A DNA stretch of 64,000 nucleotides from CAWDZK01 sp963726615 (lineage in GTDB: Bacteria; Actinomycetota; Actinomycetes; JACCUZ01). The first letter of the stretch is position 1. Every line of letters starts with the position of its first letter. The notes below the pieces were generated by a model. The model saw only the letters and a program-made list of their open reading frames with translations. It was not told where the DNA came from and made no database searches. The position numbers and the translations under genes were made by a program. Of this stretch, positions 38,230 to 47,615 are shown piece by piece. The DNA lies in assembly GCA_963726615.1 (NCBI GenBank), contig CAVSCX010000016.1:124001-188000 (forward strand). Direction: 5' to 3'.

Positions 38230-38664
38230 GTGGCCGACGCCGACCGGGTGAGCGCCTGGGCAGCGCTCCTGCGCACCCACGCCGCCGTGATCCCCAAGCT
38301 GGAGCGGCGGCTGGCCGAGCACGGGCTCCCGCTGTCCTGGTACGACGTGCTGCTGGAGCTCAACGCCGCTCCCGGGCGGCGGCTCCGGATGTCCGACCTG
38401 GGCGCCCGGGCGGTCCTGAGCCGCGAGCGGGTCAGCCGGGTGGTGACCGAGCTGGAGCGCGCCGGCCTCGTGGCGCGCGAGCCCAACCCGGACGACGGCC
38501 GGTCCTCCTTCGCCACCGTGACAGGGGAGGGGCGGGCCCGGCTGCGCGCGGCGGCGCCGGTCTACCTGGCCGGCATCGACGAGCACTTCGGCCGGCACCT
38601 GGGGGCCGCCGAGGTCCGCAGCCTGACCCGGGCCCTCGGCAAGGTCGTGGCGGCGGAGGAGTAG
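38230..38664 (+). CDS. MarR family transcriptional regulator
   Basis: A 144-residue winged-helix regulator (LPLSWYDVLLELNAAPGRRL; MSDLGARAVLSRERVSRVVT recognition helix; wing REPNPDDGRSSFATVTGEG). The start is GTG 38230. It diverges from azoR; such MarR/azoreductase pairs usually respond to quinones or other electrophiles, and the two palindromes between them support this (inference). Confidence 0.9.
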   Translation: MADADRVSAWAALLRTHAAVIPKLERRLAEHGLPLSWYDVLLELNAAPGRRLRMSDLGARAVLSRERVSRVVTELERAGLVAREPNPDDGRSSFATVTGEGRARLRAAAPVYLAGIDEHFGRHLGAAEVRSLTRALGKVVAAEE

Positions 38665-38689
38665 AGGTCGCGCCGGCCGGTTCCGGGGT

Positions 38690-38944
38690 TCAGCCGGGCA
38701 GGTCAGCGGCAGGGGCCGAGCCCTGGTCGGCGGCCAGGCCCTCGACCAGGGCGGACACCAGCGCCGGGACGTCCGCGCGCTCGACCCGCATCGTCGAGAC
38801 GCAGGAGCCGTCCCGCCAGATGCTCAGGACCACCACTCCGGCCTCGTCGTGCCAGGTGACCCGCATCCACCGGCGCTGGCCGCGGGCGTCGTGCACCACG
38901 GTGCCGCCCGTCGGCAGCGCCAGCACGTTCCCCTGCGGAGCCAC
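38690..38944 (-). CDS. Conserved hypothetical protein
   Basis: An 84-residue protein with no recognised domain. It contains RRWMRVTWHDEAGVVVLSIW followed by RDGSCVSTMRVERADVPALV, a compact beta-strand pattern of the type seen in small actinobacterial proteins of unknown role. GTG 38944 is chosen by the family-like N-terminus; the frame stays open to 39091, but that extension is Pro/Arg-rich and unlike a folded protein. Confidence 0.6.
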   Translation of the reverse strand: MAPQGNVLALPTGGTVVHDARGQRRWMRVTWHDEAGVVVLSIWRDGSCVSTMRVERADVPALVSALVEGLAADQGSAPAADLPG

Positions 38945-39101
38945 GAGATCATTCTGCGCCGGTGGAGCGCGGGATGGAAGCCCCGGGGCCGTCGGCTCAT
39001 CCGGCTGGCCCAGGGAACGGCGCCGGATGCGGGCCCCTCCTCCCGCAACCGGCGCCGTCGATCGGGGAGCCGCTCGCCGTGGCTGACCCACGGCGTCGGT
39101 G

Positions 39102-39845
39102 TCAGAACAGCCGGGACCAGGTCTTGGGCCCGACGTTCCCGCGGCCGTGCCAGCCCTGCGCCTTCTGGAACCGAGCGACCGCGCGTCGGGTGTACGTGCC
39201 GTAGTAGCCGGTGCGGCTCAGGTGCAGGCGGGCCTGGACCTTCTTCACCCGCGCACCGGTGCTGCCGTAGCGCAGGGTGCGGGAGAACGTCCGCACCGAG
39301 CCCTTCGACGCCACCCGGCTGGCCGTCGCGACCCGCAGCGGTCGCCGGAAGACCTCGGCGACCCAGACCCGGCCGCCGGCGGTCACCGCGCCGATGCCGA
39401 CCTCGGTGTAGTCGCGATCGAGGATGTTCGCCTTGTGCCCGGGGCTGTTCATGAAGGCGACGTGCACCGTCAGCGCGTCCGGGCCGTAGCCGACGTTCTC
39501 GCCGACCCAGCGCCAGTTCGTGACGTCCGAGGTGAGGCCGGGGTTGTGGTAGAGCCTGCTCGACCTGGCCATCCGCCGCGCCTGAGCCCGTGCCACCTCG
39601 ACCAGCGCCGAGCGTGTCGTCAGCGTGGGTATCCCGCGCGAGCTGCGCTCGTGGTTCAGCTTGCCGGTGAAGGCGTCCTCGACGGAGCTCGCGCCGGCGG
39701 GCCCGGCGGCGGCGGTCGCGGACACGAGTGAGGCCAGCACCACGACGAGCGCGGTCAGCAGCGCGGCAGCTGCCCGGCCGGCACGGCCGTCCGGGCTCTC
39801 CCGCCTGTCCTGGATCGCGGTCTCGAGCGTGGTGCTGATGGCCAC
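39102..39845 (-). CDS. Secreted CAP/SCP-domain protein with C-terminal peptidoglycan-binding domain
   Basis: A 247-residue protein with a hydrophobic export segment (AAAALLTALVVVLASLVSAT), a CAP domain (LNHERSSRGIPTLTTRSALV; RVARAQ-type helix; VGENVGYGPD; MNSPGHKANILDRDYTEVGI) and a C-terminal peptidoglycan-binding repeat (LRYGSTGARVKKVQARLHLS). Probably exported and wall-associated. GTG 39845 is the likely start, with GGGAG 11 bases upstream. Confidence 0.88.
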   Translation of the reverse strand: MAISTTLETAIQDRRESPDGRAGRAAAALLTALVVVLASLVSATAAAGPAGASSVEDAFTGKLNHERSSRGIPTLTTRSALVEVARAQARRMARSSRLYHNPGLTSDVTNWRWVGENVGYGPDALTVHVAFMNSPGHKANILDRDYTEVGIGAVTAGGRVWVAEVFRRPLRVATASRVASKGSVRTFSRTLRYGSTGARVKKVQARLHLSRTGYYGTYTRRAVARFQKAQGWHGRGNVGPKTWSRLF

Positions 39846-39953
39846 GTTGGTGTCATCTCCCGTGTCGGTTGCGTTGCTATGACTACGTCGGCGCCGTCCG
39901 GCGGGGGCATGACTCCGCTGATCGGGTGACGCGCCGTGCGGCACACTTGACGG

Positions 39954-40814
39954 GTGCCTGAGCTGCCCGAGGTCGAGGCGCTGGCCGCGTTCCTCTCCGA
40001 GCGCGCGGTCGGGCGGGTGGTGGCGCGCGTCGACCTCGCCGCGCTGAGCGTCCTGAAGACCTACGACCCGCCCGTGACCTCCCTCCAGGGGCTGGAGGTG
40101 ACCGGGGTGTCCCGGCACGGGAAGTTCCTGGACCTGGACGTCTCCGGGCTGCACCTGGTGGTGCACCTCGCCCGGGCCGGCTGGCTGCGCTGGTCCGACG
40201 CCCTGTCCTCGGTGCCACCCCGGATGGGCAAGGGTCCGCTCGCCGCAAGGGTGCACCTCGACGACGGCTCCGGGTTCGACCTGACCGAGGCGGGTACCCA
40301 GAAGCGGCTGGCGGTCTACGTCGTCCGCACGCCGTACGACGTGCCCGGCATCGCCCGGCTCGGGCCGGACCCGCTCGCCGCCGGCTTCACCCGCGACGAC
40401 CTGGCAGCGCTGCTCGGCGGGTCCCGCCAGCAGGTCAAGGGCCTGCTCCGGGACCAGTCCGTGCTGGCGGGCGTGGGCAACGCCTACTCCGACGAGGTGC
40501 TGCACGCGGCCCGGTTGTCACCGTTCCGGCTCGGGTCCTCCCTGACCGACGCCGAGGTCGACGCGCTCTGGTCGGCCCTGCAGACGGTGCTGCGCGAGGC
40601 GGTCGAGCGGGCCATCGGCCTCGCCGCCGGCGAGCTGAAGAAGGAGAAGAAGGTCGCGCTGCGCGTGCACGGTCGTGCGGGACAGCCCTGCCCGGTCTGC
40701 GGGGACACCGTGCGGGAGGTGTCCTTCGCCGACTCGTCGCTGCAGTACTGCCCGACCTGCCAGACGGGTGGCAAGCCGCTGGCCGACCGGCGCCTGTCCC
40801 GGTTGCTCAAGTGA
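39954..40814 (+). CDS. Fpg/Nei family DNA glycosylase
   Basis: A bifunctional base-excision repair enzyme that removes oxidised bases and nicks the strand. The 286-residue protein begins with the catalytic PELPEVEAL (proline 2, glutamate 3), has the helix-two-turn-helix GVGNAYSDEVLHAARLSPF and a C-terminal zinc finger with four cysteines (CPVCG...YCPTCQTGG). GTG 39954 is the start. Fpg versus Nei specificity cannot be fixed from sequence alone. Confidence 0.93.
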   Translation: MPELPEVEALAAFLSERAVGRVVARVDLAALSVLKTYDPPVTSLQGLEVTGVSRHGKFLDLDVSGLHLVVHLARAGWLRWSDALSSVPPRMGKGPLAARVHLDDGSGFDLTEAGTQKRLAVYVVRTPYDVPGIARLGPDPLAAGFTRDDLAALLGGSRQQVKGLLRDQSVLAGVGNAYSDEVLHAARLSPFRLGSSLTDAEVDALWSALQTVLREAVERAIGLAAGELKKEKKVALRVHGRAGQPCPVCGDTVREVSFADSSLQYCPTCQTGGKPLADRRLSRLLK

Positions 40815-40922
40815 CCCTCGGGCCGCTGCGTCCAGGCCCGAGGTCCGGCGCCGCGGGCCGAAGTTCCCGAGCCTCGCTGTGAACCCCGTCACTCTCTGCG
40901 ACGTCTAGACTGGGAGGTCCGG

Positions 40923-42974
40923 GTGAGCGCCCGGACCCGTCTGCGCGCCCTGCGCAGGTCAGCAGCCACCCGCCCAGGACAGGACGACGTGACCTCGACC
41001 GCCACCCCGCCTGACGTCGCGGCGAAGGTGCGGACCCGCCCCGGTCGGGGCCGGCGGGCCAAGCCGAGCACCGGTCGTCCCGGCTGGCTGCTCCCGGTCG
41101 GGATCCTCGTCCTGGCCGGCCTGCTGCTCGCCGGGGTGTGGGTCTGGTGGCTGGCCTCCGGGCTGCTCGACGCGGCCCGCACCGTCCAGGACCGGGCGGC
41201 GGTCGCCCAGAGCGAGCTCGAGCAGTTCCGCGACACCCTCAAGGCCGGCGACGAGGTCGCCGCCAAGGCGCACCTGGACGCCGGGCAGACGGCGCTCGCC
41301 CAGGCCCGCGAGGCCGCGCAGGCGCGACAGGTCCGGATGGCCAAGGGGCTCCCCTACGTCGGCAGCACCGTCGACGACCTCGACCACCTGCTCGCCGCCG
41401 CCGGCATCATGACCAGGTCCGGGACGAGCGCCCTCAAGGTCTACGAGAACTTCTCGGGCGAGGACTCGAAGCTGTTCTCCAACGGCCGGTTCAGCATCCC
41501 GGCGATCCGGGAGGCGCAGGCCTCGGTCGAGCGGATCAAGGGCTCCCTGGACAAGGCCCAGGCCGAGCTCCAGCAGGTCTCGGGGCACGGGCCCAAGGGC
41601 GGACAGGCGCTGGAGAAGAAGGCGTCCGCGCTGAAGCAGATCACGTCGCTGCGGCAGGAGATCGTCTCGCTCGGGCCGTTGCTCGACTCCATGCCGGACG
41701 CTGTCGGCGCCAACGGCCCCAAGACCTACCTCGTCGCCATCATGAACCCCGCGGAGATGCGCGCCTCGGGTGGCGCCCCGCTGTCGGTGGCCTTCGTCCG
41801 GTTCAAGGACGGCAAGATGTCGGTGCCGGAGAAGGGTCAGACCTCGGCCCTGACGGCGCTCAACAGCGAGTTCTACTGGGACCGGCTGACCGGCAAGAAG
41901 GACCCGTTCGCGCTCCCTGCCGGCGAGGCCGAGCGGTTCGTCAACACCACGTTCAACCCGAGCTTCGCCGTCTCCGGCGAGCAGATGGTGCGCGCCACCC
42001 CGGCCAACTTCGGGCACAAGACCGACGGCGTGATCGCCCTCGACATCACCGCGGTCGGGCACCTGCTCGACTACACCGGACCGATCAAGACCCAGTTCTA
42101 CGGCACCCTCACCGGCAAGAACGTCGCCAAGAAGCTCGTGGTGAAGGCGTACACGTTCGGCAGCGACGACGCCTCGGTGGGCGTGCGGCACGACGTCAAC
42201 GACCAGCTGATGACGGTGATGCTCAGCCGGCTCACGGACGGCGGGGGCCTGATCGGCAAGGCGCGCGCCCTGGGGCAGGCCATCCCCGGCCGGCACCTGC
42301 AGATGTACTTCCGCGACCCGAAGCTGCAGAAGGTCGTCGTCGACAAGGACATGGGCGGCACCGTCCCGGTGCGCAGGACCGGCAACCTGTCGGCCGTCTA
42401 CACCCAGAACGGCAACGGCAACAAGATGGACGTCTTCCAGCAGCGCACCGTCAGTGAGGTCGTCCGGCTCCGACCGGACGGCTCGGCCGTGGTCCGGCGC
42501 ACCGTGCACCTGGAGAACCCCACCCCGCCCTACGACGCGCCCTACCCGGACCGGCACCGTGGCTACGACACCCGGTGGGCCACCAACCTCGTCATCAACC
42601 TGATGCCCCCGGGCGCGACGGTGACCAAGCAGCCGCAGGTCGACCTCGCCGGAACCGTCGGCTCCGGGACGGACCAGGACGGTCACACCTACGCCAAGGC
42701 CGCCGTGGTGCTGCCGCCGGACGGGTCTGCGGACCTGCGGTGGACCTACGTCGTGAAGAACGCCGCGGTGGTCAAGGGCGACCGGATGTACTTCCGCGAC
42801 TACGTCGTGCCGCAGGCGATGCTCGAGGTCCCGACGTTCGAGCTCTCGGTGCTGGCCCCCAAGGGCTGGGTCGCGCACCCGGGCGCAGGCTGGACCGCGA
42901 CCACCGGCGGGGTCGGCACCAGCGTCCCCATGGACCACCTGCAGGTGCTCAAGGTGACGCTCACCAAGAGCTAG
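40923..42974 (+). CDS. DUF4012 domain protein
   Basis: A 683-residue membrane-anchored protein: a short basic cytoplasmic N-terminus, one membrane helix (WLLPVGILVLAGLLLAGVWV, about residue 57), a helical region, then the DUF4012 domain (YLVAIMNPAEMRASGGAPLS is a hallmark). DUF4012 proteins often adjoin exopolysaccharide genes, and the rhamnose genes follow directly. Some resemble LytR-CpsA-Psr partners in context only; I do not assign a reaction. GTG 40923 has GGAGG 5 bases upstream. Confidence 0.88.
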   Translation: MSARTRLRALRRSAATRPGQDDVTSTATPPDVAAKVRTRPGRGRRAKPSTGRPGWLLPVGILVLAGLLLAGVWVWWLASGLLDAARTVQDRAAVAQSELEQFRDTLKAGDEVAAKAHLDAGQTALAQAREAAQARQVRMAKGLPYVGSTVDDLDHLLAAAGIMTRSGTSALKVYENFSGEDSKLFSNGRFSIPAIREAQASVERIKGSLDKAQAELQQVSGHGPKGGQALEKKASALKQITSLRQEIVSLGPLLDSMPDAVGANGPKTYLVAIMNPAEMRASGGAPLSVAFVRFKDGKMSVPEKGQTSALTALNSEFYWDRLTGKKDPFALPAGEAERFVNTTFNPSFAVSGEQMVRATPANFGHKTDGVIALDITAVGHLLDYTGPIKTQFYGTLTGKNVAKKLVVKAYTFGSDDASVGVRHDVNDQLMTVMLSRLTDGGGLIGKARALGQAIPGRHLQMYFRDPKLQKVVVDKDMGGTVPVRRTGNLSAVYTQNGNGNKMDVFQQRTVSEVVRLRPDGSAVVRRTVHLENPTPPYDAPYPDRHRGYDTRWATNLVINLMPPGATVTKQPQVDLAGTVGSGTDQDGHTYAKAAVVLPPDGSADLRWTYVVKNAAVVKGDRMYFRDYVVPQAMLEVPTFELSVLAPKGWVAHPGAGWTATTGGVGTSVPMDHLQVLKVTLTKS

Positions 42975-43606
42975 GAAGCCGCGGGAGCGCCCGTCGACCG
43001 CAGCTCGGCGTACAACGCCAGGCACGCCTCGTAGCTGGGAAGCATCCCCGCAGCCTCGGCCTCGGCCAGCGTCGGTGCGGCGGCGTCCTTGGGCGAGAGC
43101 AGCGGCTCGACGCCTGCCGGCCAGTCGACCCCGATGGCCGGGTCTAGCGGGTGGATGCCGTGCTCCCGGCCGGGGTCGTAGCCCGCAGAGCAGAGGTAGG
43201 CCACGACCGACTCGTCGGTCAGGGCGACGAACAGGTGACCCAGTCCCTCGGCGACGTAGACGGCCCGCCTGTCGGCGCCGTCCAGCAGCACCGAGTCCCA
43301 CTGCCCGAAGGTCGGCGACCCGACCCGGATGTCGACGACCACGTCGAGGACCGCGCCCGAGGGGCAGGTGACGTACTTCGCCTGGCTCGGCGGCACGTCC
43401 GCGAAGTGGATGCCGCGCACCGTGCCCCTGCTGCTCACCGACAGGTTCGCCTGCTCCAGCTTCAGCGGGTGCCCGATGGCGGCGGTGAGGACCGGGGCCT
43501 TGAACCACTCGAGGAAGACGCCGCGGTCGTCGGCGTGCTGCACCGGTGTGATCTCGAAGGCGTCCGGCACGCTCAGCTCGCGGACCTGCATCGTGGAGGT
43601 CGCCAC
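42971..43606 (-). CDS. rfbC: dTDP-4-dehydrorhamnose 3,5-epimerase
   Basis: Third enzyme of dTDP-L-rhamnose synthesis. The 211-residue cupin-fold protein has DDRGVFLEWFKAP, SVSSRGTVRGIHFADVPPSQ (active-site histidine), VVDIRVGSPTFGQW and YVAEGLGHLFVAL. The start is GTG 43606 with GGAGGG upstream; ATG 43591 is an alternative. Its stop shares the CTAG tetranucleotide with the converging DUF4012 gene. Confidence 0.95.
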   Translation of the reverse strand: MATSTMQVRELSVPDAFEITPVQHADDRGVFLEWFKAPVLTAAIGHPLKLEQANLSVSSRGTVRGIHFADVPPSQAKYVTCPSGAVLDVVVDIRVGSPTFGQWDSVLLDGADRRAVYVAEGLGHLFVALTDESVVAYLCSAGYDPGREHGIHPLDPAIGVDWPAGVEPLLSPKDAAAPTLAEAEAAGMLPSYEACLALYAELRSTGAPAAS

Positions 43607-43608
43607 GC

Positions 43609-44484
43609 TCAGCCGCCCTCCACCTCGGCCAGCACGTCGAGCAGGTACTCGCCGTACCCGCTCTTGCGCAGCGGCTGGGCCAGCTCGCGCAGCTTGCCGG
43701 CGTCGATGAACCCCTCGCGGAAAGCCACCTCCTCGATGCAGCCGACCTTGATGCCCTGGCGTTCCTCGACGGCCTGGACGAAGGCGGCGGCCTGCATGAG
43801 CGACTCGAAGGTGCCGGTGTCCAGCCAGGCCGTCCCGCGGTCGAGCACCGTCACGGTCAGCTGCCCCCGGGCGAGGTACTCCGCGTTGACCCCGGTGATC
43901 TCCAGCTCGCCGCGGGCGCTCGGCTCCAGGTTGGCGGCGATCTCCACGACGTCGTTGGCGTAGAAGTACAGGCCCGGAACCGCATAGCGGCTACGGGGCT
44001 GCTCGGGCTTCTCCTCGATCGAGACGACTGCGCCGGCGTCGTCGAACTCCACCACGCCGTAGGCCGTCGGGTCGGCGACCCGGTAGGCGAAGACCCGCCC
44101 GCCGGTGACATCGTTGTTCGCCTTGAGCGACCGGCCCAGGCCCGCGCCGTAGAAGATGTTGTCGCCGAGGACCAGCGCGACCGACTGGTCGCCGATGAAG
44201 TCGGCCCCGATCACGAAGGCCTGGGCGAGACCCTCGGGTCGCGGCTGGACCGCGTACGCGAGGCGGATCCCGAGATCGGAGCCGTCGCCCAGCAGCTGCC
44301 GGAACTGCCCCTGGTCCTCGGGCGTGGTGATCACGAGGATCTCGCGGACGCCGGCCATCATCAGCGTGGAGAGCGGGTAGTAGATCATCGGCTTGTCGAA
44401 GACCGGCATGATCTGCTTGCTGATGCCCCGGGTGATCGGGTAGAGCCGGGTGCCGGAGCCGCCGGCGAGGATGATCCCGCGCAT
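43609..44484 (-). CDS. rfbA: Glucose-1-phosphate thymidylyltransferase
   Basis: First enzyme of dTDP-L-rhamnose synthesis, making dTDP-glucose. The 291-residue protein begins MRGIILAGGSGTRLYPITRG, the nucleotide-binding signature, and continues KQIMPVFDKPMIYYPLSTLM, LVLGDNIFYGAGL and TAWLDTGTFESLMQAA. The start is ATG 44484. It lies just upstream of rfbC; the open frame running on to 46539 is an artefact of GC content. Confidence 0.97.
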   Translation of the reverse strand: MRGIILAGGSGTRLYPITRGISKQIMPVFDKPMIYYPLSTLMMAGVREILVITTPEDQGQFRQLLGDGSDLGIRLAYAVQPRPEGLAQAFVIGADFIGDQSVALVLGDNIFYGAGLGRSLKANNDVTGGRVFAYRVADPTAYGVVEFDDAGAVVSIEEKPEQPRSRYAVPGLYFYANDVVEIAANLEPSARGELEITGVNAEYLARGQLTVTVLDRGTAWLDTGTFESLMQAAAFVQAVEERQGIKVGCIEEVAFREGFIDAGKLRELAQPLRKSGYGEYLLDVLAEVEGG

Positions 44485-44580
44485 GACGGGCCACGCTAGT
44501 GGGTGCGGAGCCCTGCCCCGCCGCCGCCTAGACTCCCCGCCCATGCAACCTCGGGGCGACGGCGTGAGGCCGGTCCGGCG

Positions 44581-45432
44581 ATGAGGTGGCTCGTCACCGG
44601 CGCCGGCGGGATGCTCGGCCGGGACCTGGTCGAGGTTCTCGCCGCCCAGAGCTGCGAGGTGACGGCCGTCACCCGCGCCGAGCTCGACGTCACCGACGCC
44701 GTCGCCGTGACGGCTGCGGTGCCCGGGCACGACGTGGTGGTCAACGCCGCGGCGTGGACCGACGTCGACGGTGCGGAGTCGCACGAGGCAGGGGCAACCA
44801 AGGTCAACGGCCTGGCCCCGCAGCTGCTGGCGGCCGCCTGCGCCGCCGCCGGCGCCCGGCTGGTGCAGGTGTCCACCGACTACGTCTTCGACGGGGGGGC
44901 GACCTCGCCGTACCCGGAGGACGCCCCGCTCGCCCCCCGGTCGGCGTACGGGCGGTCCAAGGCCGTCGGCGAGCAGGCGGTCCGCCAGCTGCTCCCGAAG
45001 TCGTCGTACGTCGTGCGCACGGCCTGGCTCTACGGGGAGCACGGCGGCAACTTCGTGCGGACCATGGCGGACCTCGAGGCGAGCAGGGAAACCCTCGACG
45101 TCGTCGACGACCAGGTCGGGTCGCCGACCTGGTCCCGCGAGGTCGCCCTCGCCGTGCTCCGGCTGGTCCGCGCCGACGCCCCGGCCGGGACGTACCACGC
45201 GACGGCCGAGGGCCAGACGTCGTGGTTCGGCCTGGCGCGCGCCGTGTTCGAGGAGATCGGCGCGGACCCGGAGCGGGTCCGGCCGACCACCACCGACCGA
45301 TTCCCGCGGCCGGCGCCGAGGCCGGCCTACAGCGTCCTCGGGCACGACGCCTGGGTCCGCGCCGGTGTCGAGGCGCCGGGGGAGTGGCGGCCGATGCTGC
45401 ACGCGGCGGCGCCCGCCGTGACCGGGCGGTAG
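44581..45432 (+). CDS. rfbD: dTDP-4-dehydrorhamnose reductase
   Basis: Last enzyme of dTDP-L-rhamnose synthesis. The 283-residue short-chain dehydrogenase has the Rossmann motif WLVTGAGGMLGRDLVEVLA, VVNAAAWTDVDGAE, STDYVFDG, and the catalytic YGRSKAVGEQAV. The start ATG 44581 fits the family N-terminus better than 44503, which adds a Pro/Arg-rich leader. Divergent from rfbA; no rfbB is seen in the window. Confidence 0.95.
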   Translation: MRWLVTGAGGMLGRDLVEVLAAQSCEVTAVTRAELDVTDAVAVTAAVPGHDVVVNAAAWTDVDGAESHEAGATKVNGLAPQLLAAACAAAGARLVQVSTDYVFDGGATSPYPEDAPLAPRSAYGRSKAVGEQAVRQLLPKSSYVVRTAWLYGEHGGNFVRTMADLEASRETLDVVDDQVGSPTWSREVALAVLRLVRADAPAGTYHATAEGQTSWFGLARAVFEEIGADPERVRPTTTDRFPRPAPRPAYSVLGHDAWVRAGVEAPGEWRPMLHAAAPAVTGR

Positions 45433-45435
45433 CCG

Positions 45436-46569
45436 GTGCGGATCGCGATGCTCGGCACCCGTGGCGTGCCGCCCCGGTACGGCGGCTTCGAGACCGCTGT
45501 CGACGAGGTGGGCCGCCGCCTCGTCCGGGCCGGCCACGAGGTGGTCGTGTACTGCCGCAACCCGGGCCAGACCCTTCGCGCGCACGACGGGATGCGGCTG
45601 GTCAACCTGCCGGCGGTCCGCCGACGCGAGCTGGAGACGCTGTCGCACACGTTGCTCTCCAGCGTGCACGCGGCCACCCGGCCCAGGAGCAGCAGGGCCG
45701 ACGTCGCGCTCGTCTTCAACGCCGCCAACGCCCCGCTGGTGCCGCTGCTGCGGGCCGCCCGGATCCCGACCGCGGTGCACGTCGACGGCCTCGAGTGGCA
45801 ACGGGCCAAGTGGCACGGCCTCGGCGCGCGCTACTACCGGGCCGCCGAGCGGTGGAGCGTGCGGTGGGCCGACGAGGTGGTTGCCGACTCCCGCGGCATC
45901 GCCGACCACCTCCGCGCCGCGCACGGCCGGGAGGCGGTCTTCATCCCGTACGGCGCCCCGCTGGTCGACGCAGCCACCGACCGTCTCGCCGCGCTGGGCC
46001 TGGAGCCCGGCGGGTACCACCTCGTCGTGGCCCGCTTCGAGCCGGAGAACCATCTCGACGAGCTTGTCGAGGGCCGGCTGGCAAGCTCCGCCACCCAGCC
46101 GCTGGCGGTCGTCGGTGGCGCGCCCTACGCCGAGGAGTACGAGTCGCAGGTCCGGGCCCGGGCCGCGGGCGACGACAGGGTCCGATTCCTCGGTCCGGTG
46201 TACGACCAGGGCCTGCTCGACCAGCTCTACGCCGGGGCGACGTCGTACCTGCACGGGCACTCGGTGGGTGGCACCAACCCGTCGCTGCTGCGCGCGATGG
46301 GCGCTGGGACTGCAGTCACCGCCTGGGACGTGGTCTTCAACCGCGAGGTGACCGACGGCGCTGCGCGATTCGTCCGAACCCCTGCCGAGGTGGCGGCCGC
46401 ACTGTCCGCCGACGAGCAGGACCCGGCCGCCGCCAAGGAGCGCGGCGAGGTGCTGCGTGAGCACGCCCGCACGGACTACGTGTGGGACGACGTCGCGCGT
46501 GCCTACGAGCAGCTGTGCCTGCGGCTGCGGGACGGGCACGGTGGCACGTGGACGCGGTCCGCGCAGTGA
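45436..46569 (+). CDS. Glycosyltransferase (DUF1972 / GT4-type rhamnosyltransferase)
   Basis: A 377-residue GT-B glycosyltransferase. It starts with the DUF1972 signature MLGTRGVPPRYGGFETAVDE, common in rhamnosyltransferases, and has the C-terminal domain with HLVVARFEPENHLDELVEG and a variant donor loop HGHSVGGTNPSLLRAMG. The start is GTG 45436. Adjacent to rfbD, so dTDP-rhamnose is a likely donor (inference). Confidence 0.88.
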   Translation: MRIAMLGTRGVPPRYGGFETAVDEVGRRLVRAGHEVVVYCRNPGQTLRAHDGMRLVNLPAVRRRELETLSHTLLSSVHAATRPRSSRADVALVFNAANAPLVPLLRAARIPTAVHVDGLEWQRAKWHGLGARYYRAAERWSVRWADEVVADSRGIADHLRAAHGREAVFIPYGAPLVDAATDRLAALGLEPGGYHLVVARFEPENHLDELVEGRLASSATQPLAVVGGAPYAEEYESQVRARAAGDDRVRFLGPVYDQGLLDQLYAGATSYLHGHSVGGTNPSLLRAMGAGTAVTAWDVVFNREVTDGAARFVRTPAEVAAALSADEQDPAAAKERGEVLREHARTDYVWDDVARAYEQLCLRLRDGHGGTWTRSAQ

Positions 46570-47615
46570 CTGCGCGTCGCGTGGTGGTCAACACCGCCAT
46601 CGAGCAGCAGGGCACCTCCGGGTCGGCGGCGGCAACCCGGCTGCTCGTCGACGCGCTGCGCCACGTCGACGACGTCGACCTGCACGAGGTCGCGCCGAGC
46701 CGTGGCCGGGGCCGCTCCTCGGTCCGGAACGCGCTGGCCGATGCACGCTGGGACCTGTGGCAGGCGCCGCGCGCGGTGCCGGACGTCGACCTGCTCGTCT
46801 CGCCGTGCAACATCGGCCTGCGCGGCCCCGCCCGCAGGCACCTGCTGGTGGTTCATGACGTGATGCCACTGGAGCACCCCGACCTCTTCGACCGGAAGTT
46901 CGCCGCCTACTTCCGGCTGCTCGTGCCGCGGAGCGTCCGGTCCGCCGATCTCGTGCTCACCCTGTCCGAGCCGTCGGCCCGGGTGCTCCGGCGGATGGTC
47001 CCCGGCGCCGACGTTCGGGTGGTGACCTGGGCGCATCCCGGAGGCCCCACCGCCCGGGTGCCGTTTCCGGACCGCAAGACGGTCCTGATTGTCGGGGTCA
47101 CCGACCCTGTGAAGAACCAGGTGCGCGGCATCGAGGCGGTCGCCGGCCTGCGAGCGGCCACCGGCACCGACCTCGGGCTGCGGGTCATCGGGCCGGCCGG
47201 CCGCGCGGAGGCCGATGTCCGCGTGGCCCTGGGGGCCGCCGACCCGCGCGGTGCGTGGACCAGCCGGGAGGTCGACGTACCGGCCGAGGTTCTCGACGCT
47301 GCCTACGCCTCGTCGTGGCTCCTCCTGCAGCCGTCGTACGACGAGGGGTTCGGGCTGCCGCTGGTCGAGGCCGCCCGGCACGGGCTGCCGGTCGTGCACT
47401 CCGGCCGCGGGGCGATGCCCCGGGTGCTGCCCGAGGTGGACGCGCACGGGGTCGGCAGCGGAGCGTTCGTCAACGCGATGGGCCCGCTCCTGGACGAGGC
47501 GGCCTGGACCGCCGCGGCCGACGCCGTCGCCGCCCGCGCGTCGGCCTACAGCCCGCAGGCGTTCCGATCCCTCGTCCGCGACGCAGTGACCGACCTCCTC
47601 CCGGCTGCCCAGTGA
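46566..47615 (+). CDS. Glycosyltransferase, GT4-like
   Basis: A 349-residue GT-B family protein. It has VVHDVMPLEHPDLFDRKF in the N-terminal domain, LTLSEPSARVLRRMVPGADV at the domain junction, and YDEGFGLPLVEAARHGLPVV, the donor-binding E-x7-E motif. GTG 46566 overlaps the previous gene by 4 bases. Confidence 0.85.
   Translation: MTARRVVVNTAIEQQGTSGSAAATRLLVDALRHVDDVDLHEVAPSRGRGRSSVRNALADARWDLWQAPRAVPDVDLLVSPCNIGLRGPARRHLLVVHDVMPLEHPDLFDRKFAAYFRLLVPRSVRSADLVLTLSEPSARVLRRMVPGADVRVVTWAHPGGPTARVPFPDRKTVLIVGVTDPVKNQVRGIEAVAGLRAATGTDLGLRVIGPAGRAEADVRVALGAADPRGAWTSREVDVPAEVLDAAYASSWLLLQPSYDEGFGLPLVEAARHGLPVVHSGRGAMPRVLPEVDAHGVGSGAFVNAMGPLLDEAAWTAAADAVAARASAYSPQAFRSLVRDAVTDLLPAAQ

Noticed and set aside
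44485..46539. Long minus-strand frame continuing upstream of rfbA
   Set aside because: RfbA has a clear N-terminus at ATG 44484, and the plus strand encodes rfbD and a glycosyltransferase over this range.
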